Part shown: positions 1 through 5,973 of the stretch, piece after piece
How positions within the stretch are numbered: position 1 is the stretch's first letter
How the letters are laid out: each line of letters begins with the position of its first letter
Source of the DNA: an uncultured Treponema sp.
Lineage (GTDB): Bacteria; Spirochaetota; Spirochaetia; Treponematales; Treponemataceae
Reading direction: 5' to 3'
DNA length: 6,817 bases
Assembly (NCBI GenBank): GCA_905236465.1
Contig: CAJOQA010000069.1
Location: forward strand, 1-6,817
Notes under the pieces: generated by a model
The model's input: the letters and a program-made list of their open reading frames with translations, nothing else
What the model was told of the DNA's origin: nothing
Databases searched by the model: none
Made by a program: the position numbers and the translations under genes

Positions 1-2454
1 TACCCTGAAATACGGGCCAGTGAAAAGAAAAAGTACAAGGCAATAATGATAGATGAGTTTCAGGACAATAACTCTATGCAACGCGATATGCTCTTTTTGC
101 TTGCTGAAAAAGAAGAGCGGATGGAAAAGGGAGTTCCGCCTGTTGACAGTCTCCTGCCCGACCGACTCTTTTTTGTAGGGGATGAAAAGCAGAGTATTTA
201 CCGCTTTAGGAATGCCGATGTCAGTGTTTTTAGAAGCCTGTCCAAGGACTTTGAAAAAGGGAACAAGGAGCTGAAGACAAACTACCGCTCTGATGCAGCG
301 CTGATTCAGGCTTTTAACACAATGTTTGGGGGACTTCCTTTTATTGAAAAAAAAGCTCCTGATGAAGAGAAGACCCCTTCTGTATTTTTTACAGAAGCAG
401 ATGCAGCTATAAAAGACAGGGTTCCTAACTATGAGGCTGTTTACCACGAGGTAAGTTTACCCAAGGACAAAAAGAGGGAGTGCGAAAAAAAAGTTCATAT
501 TGCCTTGTGCAACCAAAAGTCTTTTGCCGATAAAGGTGCGGCAGAAAAAGCAGAGGCTGAATGGGTTGTTGCAAAGATAAAGGATTTGCTGGAAAATGGT
601 TGCCCTGCTATGGAAAAGGTTGAGGCAAAGGATATTGCTATTCTTTTTAGAAATTATTCCTTGCAGCCCCTTTATGAGCGCATCTTGCTTGATGCAGGAA
701 TTCCTTATTCAAGTGAAGTTGCGACAGGATTTTTTAATGATGGACCGGTAAATGATATTTTTTCTTATTTGAGAATCCTATCATATAATAATGATACTCT
801 TTCTTATATGCAGGTGCTAAAGTCCCCCTTTGTCAATCTAAAAGAAGATGAAGCTGATTTTATTCTTTCGTTAGGTAAGAATCCTTTTGAGCTGACGGAT
901 GTAGAACTTGCTGATTTTGGAAAAATCTTAAGTGAACAAAGCCTTAACCGTTACAAGCTAGCCAAGGTATTTTATGATAAGCTTTTGCAATCATTGCAAA
1001 CTAAATCTATTTGCAAAATAGTTTCTATGCTTTGGTATGAAAGCGGTTATTGCTACGAAACAAAATGGAACAGGCAGACAGAAATGTATGCTACCATGTA
1101 CGACAGAATCTTTGAGTTAGCCCGCCTTGCTGATGAAGAGGCTTTGAGTTTAGCTTCTTTTGCAGACAGCGTAAGATGCTATGCGGATGAAAGCGAGAAA
1201 CTTGAAAATATGGACATTCCCCTTGACAGTAGGGAAGGGGTTCATATTATGACCATATATAAGAGCAAGGGCTTGGAATTTCCTATTGTTTTTGTATGCG
1301 GTTGCCATAAAGGTGCTGCAAGGGATAAGAATACTTCTCCTGCCTATTGCAGTAAGGAATTTGGTCTTTGTCTGAATACACCAGTAGCCCCTACCTTCGC
1401 AGATATTAGTAAAAAGTCCGAGAATTATTTTTATAAAAAAGTCCATGAGCAAGATTTAAAAATGGCAGCAGCTGAGCTTAGACGGGTTGCTTATGTTGCT
1501 TTTACTAGGGCTGAACATGCACTGTATGTTACCGGCCTATACAAAGATAGCTTTGACAAAGCAGATGTTTTCCTTCCTGCTGGGGAAAAGAATGTAGCTT
1601 CTATTGTAGATGTAATCTCGCCCCTTTTAAAATACTATATTTTCTCTGAAGGTACAGACGGCAGTATGGGGGCAAGGAAAAGCATTGCTCCTTTTGATTT
1701 TGAAGAGATTTGTGGGGAAAACAGCGTAAAAAAAGAAGAGGATGCAAAACAAGCTGCCATAAAAAATTCAAAGGAAGCAAGGTTGGATCTTATCCGTAAA
1801 GCTGAACCCCTGTACGAACGTGTCACCGTGGAAGAAAAGGAAGAGGTTCCCACTATTTATATCCAGCCTAGCAAACTTGAGGGGGCGGATTCTGTTACCA
1901 GCAACGAAAAAGATAGTGATTATCCTTACAAGAGCTTAGATGAGATTTTTGATTCCACTTCTTTTACCAGCATGGACTTTGGAAGCATCGCTCACCTGTA
2001 CCTTGAGGCTAAAATAAAAAAGGAAGAAGTTGTTATACCCAACAAATTCCTAATCGGCTTGGAGGATAAAAAAGAGTATATAAAACTGGTAAAGTCTTGC
2101 TGTGAAAAGATGGCCGAAAACTTTTGTAAAAGTTCTGTTTACAAAGATGTTATAAAATCCTCCTGGTATAGGAGTGAGTTTAGGTTCAGGAGCCTTCTTT
2201 CTGATAAGATTGTAAAAGGAAGCATGGACTTGGTTTTTAGCAAGGGAGATTCCTACGTTCTTGTTGACTACAAAAGCAACAAGAGCATAGAACCTGCTAA
2301 GTACTATAATCAACTTGCCTGCTACAGACAAGCCCTGTCTCAAATCTTAGGTATACCGACGGAAAAAATTACATGTATACTCTATTATCTTCGCTTTGAC
2401 AAAGAAGTAGACGTTACAAGTGAATGCCTTTCTGTTGACCTAAATTCCATTTGA
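1..2454 (+). CDS. addA: AddA/RecB-type UvrD-family helicase-nuclease (5'-truncated by window)
   Basis: ATP-dependent 3'-5' DNA helicase fused to a nuclease, acting in the cytoplasm to resect double-strand breaks for RecA loading. The reading frame is open from base 1, so the ATG at 46 is not the real start; it lies inside Walker B (IMIDEFQD, ending at 66). Following superfamily 1 motifs are in order: GDEKQSIYRFR at 178-210, NYRSD at 280-294, the UvrD C-terminal domain beginning near DIAILFRN (about 630), GVHIMTIYKSKGLEFP at 1237-1284, and RRVAYVAFTRAE at 1480-1515. A charged linker leads to a RecB-like PD-(D/E)XK nuclease with His at 1993, GSMD (Asp at 2227), VDYK (Asp 2266, Lys 2272) and the QxxxYR signature from 2311; all expected catalytic residues are present. 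The missing N-terminus holds Walker A. The total size would fit AddA (about 1,100-1,250 residues). AddA is preferred over RecB on general resemblance; RecB remains possible. A partner AddB/RecC gene is expected upstream. The 3' end overlaps the convergent regulator gene by 15 bp. Confidence 0.88.
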   Translation, partial: YPEIRASEKKKYKAIMIDEFQDNNSMQRDMLFLLAEKEERMEKGVPPVDSLLPDRLFFVGDEKQSIYRFRNADVSVFRSLSKDFEKGNKELKTNYRSDAALIQAFNTMFGGLPFIEKKAPDEEKTPSVFFTEADAAIKDRVPNYEAVYHEVSLPKDKKRECEKKVHIALCNQKSFADKGAAEKAEAEWVVAKIKDLLENGCPAMEKVEAKDIAILFRNYSLQPLYERILLDAGIPYSSEVATGFFNDGPVNDIFSYLRILSYNNDTLSYMQVLKSPFVNLKEDEADFILSLGKNPFELTDVELADFGKILSEQSLNRYKLAKVFYDKLLQSLQTKSICKIVSMLWYESGYCYETKWNRQTEMYATMYDRIFELARLADEEALSLASFADSVRCYADESEKLENMDIPLDSREGVHIMTIYKSKGLEFPIVFVCGCHKGAARDKNTSPAYCSKEFGLCLNTPVAPTFADISKKSENYFYKKVHEQDLKMAAAELRRVAYVAFTRAEHALYVTGLYKDSFDKADVFLPAGEKNVASIVDVISPLLKYYIFSEGTDGSMGARKSIAPFDFEEICGENSVKKEEDAKQAAIKNSKEARLDLIRKAEPLYERVTVEEKEEVPTIYIQPSKLEGADSVTSNEKDSDYPYKSLDEIFDSTSFTSMDFGSIAHLYLEAKIKKEEVVIPNKFLIGLEDKKEYIKLVKSCCEKMAENFCKSSVYKDVIKSSWYRSEFRFRSLLSDKIVKGSMDLVFSKGDSYVLVDYKSNKSIEPAKYYNQLACYRQALSQILGIPTEKITCILYYLRFDKEVDVTSECLSVDLNSI

Positions 2455-3993
2455 GCTCTTAAACTCCTTTGGTGTCATGCTTGTGTGCTTTTTGAACTTC
2501 AGGTAAAAATAATCTGTGTTGCTGTAGCCCACAAGCTTTGATATTTCATGAATCTTAAGGTCGGTTTCCAAAATCATCTTTTTGGCTTTCTCTATGCGGA
2601 TAATGTCCATATAGGTGTTAAAGGAAACCCCCGTGTACTCCTTAAACTTTTTACCAAGATATGCAGAGTTGCAGTTAAAGAGATTTCCCAACATTTCAAG
2701 CTTTAGGTCAGTGTTGTAATTTGTCTTTACATAATGAACAACTTTTAAAATAGTTGAATTGGAGGTGCTTGAAGCAAAAGATTCTGCAAGTCCCATCGTA
2801 AAGTCTTTTACAATTTCCATCATATCATCAAAATAGTTTTGAGAATATATGAGGTTTACTAAGTCCAAGGCCTGAACCGTATCAAATTCTTTTTCCGGAT
2901 ACTTTTTGCGGATTGCATTGTTTGTCTCAACAATAAAGGCCATGCAAAGTTTTTTTATTTCGTCAATGGGCATATTGCTTTTTATAAGCCATTCTTTCCT
3001 GTCCTGAATGATTGTGCCTATTGTCTGCAAATCGTATATTTCTATGTGCTGGACAAGAGGGGTGATACTGTTAAAGAAGTTTTTAGCCTTAGCGTTCTCT
3101 AAGTCAGCAGGGCTTTTTGCAGTGAAAAGTTTTTCAGCGTTCTCTTTGCAAACAAAGGCTGTGTCCTTAAAGAAGAAGAGCTTCTTGTATAAATCCCTTG
3201 CCGTAAAGAATGAGTCCAAAGCCCCCTGCAATCCTTTTCCTGCTTGCCCTAAACTTGCAATGGAGCCGGCTTTTTGTAGAAAAGCGCAAAGTTTATACAG
3301 GTACTTTTCTATAGTTTCCTGACTTTCATTTTTAAAGACAACTACATATTCAGGTTCCATGGAAAAAGCTATGTGCCTGCACTGCTTAAAGGCATCGTCA
3401 ACCGCAATCTTTAATGCTTGCAGCTGACCGTCGCAACCGCAAAGCGAAGGAGAAAGAATTGCAGTTTGAAAAGTGTCCTCTGTTTCTTCATCTGGCAGAA
3501 AAGCATCGTCTACAGCCCCAAACAAGAACATCTGGTTGAATTTTTTTTCCAAAGTTTTTGACTTTGCGGTGTTCTTGAGGGAAACAGCTTCATTTTCACT
3601 TCTAATATCCCTTACAATATCAGCAATCTTCCCTTCAAGAATATCCTCGTCAACTGGCTTTACAATATAGCCCTTTGCTCCATAGTTAATGGCTTTGTGG
3701 GCATAATCAAAATCTGAATAACCAGAAAGAATTAAAAACTTGGGGTGACTGGGGTAGAGTTTGGGATTGTTGTGAACTTCCGCAAGAACGTCAACCCCGC
3801 TCATAACTGGCATGTTTATATCAAGCAAAACAATAGAAGGGTAGAGGCTGTTTATTTTTTCAAGGGCTTCCTTTCCGTTTGTTGCCTCCCCGCAAATAGT
3901 GCAGCCCAAGGCTTCCCAGTCTATAATATACCTAAAACCCCTTCTAACGATTTCTTCATCGTCTACAATCAGTACTTTAATCGCCTCACTCAT
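2440..3993 (-). CDS. YesN-type response regulator, receiver plus AraC-family DNA-binding domain
   Basis: A 517-residue cytoplasmic transcription factor, the output half of the two-component system. Residues 5-125 form a CheY-like receiver: acidic pair D11/D12, phospho-acceptor D58 in LLDINMP, switch S90 in LILSGYSD, and K112-P113. Residues 415-517 form an AraC/XylS DNA-binding domain with two helix-turn-helix units (about 432-455 and 480-510), ending in the typical pattern SNTDYFYLKFKKHTSMTPKEF. The middle (about 150-410) has no motif I can name firmly. Its part around 213-275 resembles the degenerate GGDEF-like segment often seen in YesN regulators (a VVVF strand, a SIASLG strand, then an A-x-x-LYKKLFFF helix). 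The start codon sits in an ATGA overlap with the upstream kinase stop, with a weak GGCGG ribosome site about nine bases before it, so coupled translation is likely. Nearest families are Bacillus YesN and its many paralogues; the target genes cannot be read from the sequence. Confidence 0.95.
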   Translation of the reverse strand: MSEAIKVLIVDDEEIVRRGFRYIIDWEALGCTICGEATNGKEALEKINSLYPSIVLLDINMPVMSGVDVLAEVHNNPKLYPSHPKFLILSGYSDFDYAHKAINYGAKGYIVKPVDEDILEGKIADIVRDIRSENEAVSLKNTAKSKTLEKKFNQMFLFGAVDDAFLPDEETEDTFQTAILSPSLCGCDGQLQALKIAVDDAFKQCRHIAFSMEPEYVVVFKNESQETIEKYLYKLCAFLQKAGSIASLGQAGKGLQGALDSFFTARDLYKKLFFFKDTAFVCKENAEKLFTAKSPADLENAKAKNFFNSITPLVQHIEIYDLQTIGTIIQDRKEWLIKSNMPIDEIKKLCMAFIVETNNAIRKKYPEKEFDTVQALDLVNLIYSQNYFDDMMEIVKDFTMGLAESFASSTSNSTILKVVHYVKTNYNTDLKLEMLGNLFNCNSAYLGKKFKEYTGVSFNTYMDIIRIEKAKKMILETDLKIHEISKLVGYSNTDYFYLKFKKHTSMTPKEFKSSNGI

Positions 3994-5795
3994 CTTTTTA
4001 TACCGCCTTCGCCAGTTAGTGTAAATGGAAGTCTAATGGTAACTACTGTTCCTTTGTTAATTTTGCTGTCTACTGTAAGACCGTAAGACTGCCCATAATA
4101 TAGTTTTATACGTTGATTTACATTTATCATTCCAATTGAATTAGAAAAGTTTTCAACTGTGTTTTCCTTTAGCCTTGTCCTGACTTCATTCAGTTTTTCT
4201 TCAGACATACCTATACCGTTATCTTCAATGGTTATGATAAGGTCGTTATTTTTTTCATCTGAATTTATAAGAATATAAATAAAGCCACCTTCGTCCCTGT
4301 TTTCTAAGCCGTGACAAAAAGAATTTTCTACCAGTGGTTGAATTAAAAGTGGGAGGATTTCTGTAAGGCGGATGTCTGTTAAAAACATAATATCGTAGCT
4401 GATTCTTTTGCCAAAGCGTAGGTGCTGGATAGAAAGATAATTGTCCACAGCCTGAATTTCATTTACCATAGAAATCGGTTTGTTCATTGCAGAAAGATTG
4501 TGGCGCAAAAGACTTGCAAGGATCCTTATGGTAAGGGCAGTCTTTTTATTTCCTTCGTTTAAGGATAACATACGAATTGTTTCAAGAGTATTAAAAAGAA
4601 AATGCGGGTTTATCTGACTTGAAAGCATTTTAAAACGAATGTCATTTTGCCTTGCCAATAGCTGCTCCTGCTCGAGTTTGTTTTGGTAAACTTCCTGAAT
4701 AAGGGTTTTTATTGTATCTGAAGCCTGTGTTAAAGAATCATAAATTTGCGCAAGCTCGTCATTGCCAGCAAGTCTTGGCCCTAGGGCAAAATTATTCTGC
4801 ACAACTTTTTTTATTTGAGAATTGATATAGCTAATCCTATGGGTAAAATAAGAGTAAAAGAACATTAGGGCTGTTATAGAAATAATTGAGGCTGCAACAA
4901 TTATACTGATGCAAATTAAAAGTCCTTTTATTGTTTCTGTAGTTAAATCCTTTAGAGGAATTATCTGCTTAATGACTATAGTGTTATTGTTTTTCTTTAA
5001 AAGACAAGAAGAAAGTATTATGACCTTAGTCTGATTCCACTCTGCTTTGGAAACAGAAGATTCTCCTTGAGACAAGTTTTCAGTGGTTAGGGTATTTACG
5101 CGGTTGTGTTTTTCTGATGAGGAAAAATAGATGTCGTTGTTTACAGAAATAAGGGTTTCTCCTGTATTGTTTTTTAAAATGTTCCGGATTTTCTGCGGGT
5201 CAATGTATACTGAAAGAACGCCCAAGGGCTTACCTGTTTTGTAGTCTAGCATGGACCTTACCAAAGACAAGGTTGTTATTTTTGAAACTGGGTCTTCTTT
5301 TATTATCCAGAAAGCCTTGCCCTGCAGGGAGACAGCCTCCTGATACCAGGGGGTAAACACGATTTTAGGTCCAATCCGTATAAAATAGGCGCTGTCGATT
5401 AGGGTTTGGTTTTCTGCATAGTACCTGAAACTAAGGATGTCCTTGTTTGACCTTAAAAATCCGGGCAAAAAGGAAAGGGTTGAATAGTCGTTGTAAATGT
5501 CAGCGGAAGAATAGTACTGCTTTGTCATTATCGTCCTTACCTGATTGTTTACGAAAAGGCTTTCGCTTAACTTTTCAGCATTAAAAAGCATGGCTTCCAA
5601 AAGGGTTTTTGTTTGGTCAGACGCGGAACTAGCCTGCTTTAGCTGCCATTTATTTAAGGTTTTATAAATCCAAATGCTTAGGAAGAAGGCAATGATAAGG
5701 GTAGGGAGAAAAAAGCCTAGAATATAAAGGGCCAGAAGCTTATGCTTTATGCAGAGATGATTAAAGATTGAATTAATATTTAGTCTTTGATTCAT
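3990..5795 (-). CDS. YesM-type membrane sensor histidine kinase
   Basis: A 601-residue inner-membrane kinase expected to phosphorylate the downstream regulator. A membrane segment at about 19-45 is followed by an extracytoplasmic sensor domain (about 50-285). That domain has Cache-type landmarks: PWYQEAV near 149-155, then LSLVRSMLDYKTGKPLGVL at 177-194, a pattern typical of dCache ligand-binding domains. A second membrane segment lies at about 290-315, a HAMP-like linker at 316-370, then a short coiled-coil region. The His_kinase (LytS/YesM class) domain carries the phospho-acceptor H398 in SQINPHFLFNTLE. The ATPase domain has its N box at PLVENSF (E490, N491), G1 at EDNGIGM (525-530), a second glycine motif at SIGMINVNQRI and a terminal GTVVTIRLP. 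All catalytic motifs are intact. The chosen ATG is preceded by a weak AGG ribosome site; the membrane segment starts soon after, supporting this start. It is the first gene of the operon. The ligand is unknown; YesM relatives often respond to carbohydrates, but no transporter or sugar gene is visible nearby. Confidence 0.95.
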   Translation of the reverse strand: MNQRLNINSIFNHLCIKHKLLALYILGFFLPTLIIAFFLSIWIYKTLNKWQLKQASSASDQTKTLLEAMLFNAEKLSESLFVNNQVRTIMTKQYYSSADIYNDYSTLSFLPGFLRSNKDILSFRYYAENQTLIDSAYFIRIGPKIVFTPWYQEAVSLQGKAFWIIKEDPVSKITTLSLVRSMLDYKTGKPLGVLSVYIDPQKIRNILKNNTGETLISVNNDIYFSSSEKHNRVNTLTTENLSQGESSVSKAEWNQTKVIILSSCLLKKNNNTIVIKQIIPLKDLTTETIKGLLICISIIVAASIISITALMFFYSYFTHRISYINSQIKKVVQNNFALGPRLAGNDELAQIYDSLTQASDTIKTLIQEVYQNKLEQEQLLARQNDIRFKMLSSQINPHFLFNTLETIRMLSLNEGNKKTALTIRILASLLRHNLSAMNKPISMVNEIQAVDNYLSIQHLRFGKRISYDIMFLTDIRLTEILPLLIQPLVENSFCHGLENRDEGGFIYILINSDEKNNDLIITIEDNGIGMSEEKLNEVRTRLKENTVENFSNSIGMINVNQRIKLYYGQSYGLTVDSKINKGTVVTIRLPFTLTGEGGIKR

Positions 5796-5810
5796 TGGAG
5801 CCTAGCACTC

Positions 5811-5836
5811 AATTTATCATATTAATTTATCATATT
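5811..5836. repeat. Perfect tandem 13-bp repeat, two copies
   Basis: The unit AATTTATCATATT occurs twice with no gap (5811-5823 and 5824-5836). It lies 16-41 bp upstream of the kinase start codon. Read on the minus strand each copy contains TATGAT, similar to a -10 hexamer, so the repeat may overlap the kinase promoter. Direct repeats are the usual operator form for AraC-family regulators, making autoregulation by the downstream response regulator a possible role; this is inference. A chance or slippage-derived AT-rich duplication is the alternative. Confidence 0.6.
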
Positions 5837-5839
5837 ATA
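5834..5839 (-). promoter_or_regulatory. Candidate -10 element of the kinase-regulator operon
   Basis: The minus strand reads TATAAT exactly here, about 39 bp upstream of the kinase ATG, giving a short leader. No convincing TTGACA-like -35 element is found at 16-18 bp spacing, where the DNA is an A/T tract instead. An activator-dependent or UP-element-assisted promoter would fit, but in such AT-rich DNA the match could be chance. Confidence 0.35.
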
Positions 5840-5888
5840 GAAAAAAATAGAATACATTTTTTAAAAAAAACGATTTAAAAGTTTTCTA

Positions 5889-5917
5889 TAGACTAAAAAT
5901 AAAAAAAGTGTTATATT
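5889..5917 (+). promoter_or_regulatory. Candidate sigma70-type promoter for the exported-protein gene
   Basis: A -35-like TAGACT (5889-5894; four of six match TTGACA) is separated by exactly 17 bp from a -10-like TATATT (5912-5917; five of six match TATAAT). Transcription would start near 5924, leaving a leader of about 50 bases before the ATG at 5974. Spacing and orientation are right for the gene; the AT-rich background reduces certainty. Confidence 0.45.
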
Positions 5918-5926
5918 CTTTGCATA

Positions 5927-5944
5927 GGTTTACATTATTAAACC
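5927..5944. repeat. Inverted repeat at the predicted transcription start of the exported-protein gene
   Basis: GGTTTA (5927-5932) and TAAACC (5939-5944) are perfect 6-bp arms around a 6-base spacer. It falls just downstream of the predicted start site, where it could be an operator or a small 5' hairpin in the leader. It is too weak, and lacks a following U-run, to be a terminator. Confidence 0.4.
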
Positions 5945-5963
5945 GATAAACGATTAAACATGT

Positions 5964-5967
5964 GAGG
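5964..5967 (+). promoter_or_regulatory. Ribosome binding site of the exported-protein gene
   Basis: GAGG stands six bases before the ATG at 5974, within TGTGAGGCTGTTT. It supports this start over the later in-frame ATG codons at 5989 and 6001, which would cut into the signal peptide. Confidence 0.75.
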
Positions 5968-5973
5968 CTGTTT

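Larger units (their letters stand above)
5796..5973. promoter_or_regulatory. Divergent AT-rich intergenic region with promoters for both transcription units
   Basis: This is the only non-coding stretch in the window and must hold the start signals for the leftward kinase-regulator operon and the rightward exported-protein gene. It is strongly AT-rich, with an adjoining T-run and A-run near 5857-5870 that could bend DNA or act as an UP element. It contains the tandem repeat, inverted repeat and repeated AAACGATT word listed separately. No tRNA, riboswitch-like fold or small open reading frame with a convincing ribosome site was seen here. Confidence 0.75.

Noticed and set aside
46..48. ATG at 46 as the start of the helicase-nuclease gene
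   Set aside because: It lies inside the Walker B motif; the frame is open and reads sensibly (YPEIRASEKKKYKAI) from base 1, so the true start is upstream of the window.
1150..2343. Three minus-strand open frames inside the helicase-nuclease gene (1150-1452, 1635-1853, 2050-2343)
   Set aside because: They lie wholly within a well-supported gene, have no recognisable domains, and their composition is that of an antisense reading.
3008..4086. Three plus-strand open frames opposite the regulator and kinase genes (3008-3322, 3473-3670, 3745-4086)
   Set aside because: They are antisense to motif-bearing coding sequence and show no domain of their own.
5927..5944. The inverted repeat as an intrinsic terminator
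   Set aside because: Arms are only 6 bp and AT-rich, there is no U-run after it, and no transcript is expected to end there.
5796..5973. Riboswitch, small RNA gene or CRISPR array in the intergenic region
   Set aside because: The leader to either gene is short and AT-rich without paired conserved elements, and the only tandem repeat has two adjacent copies with no spacers.
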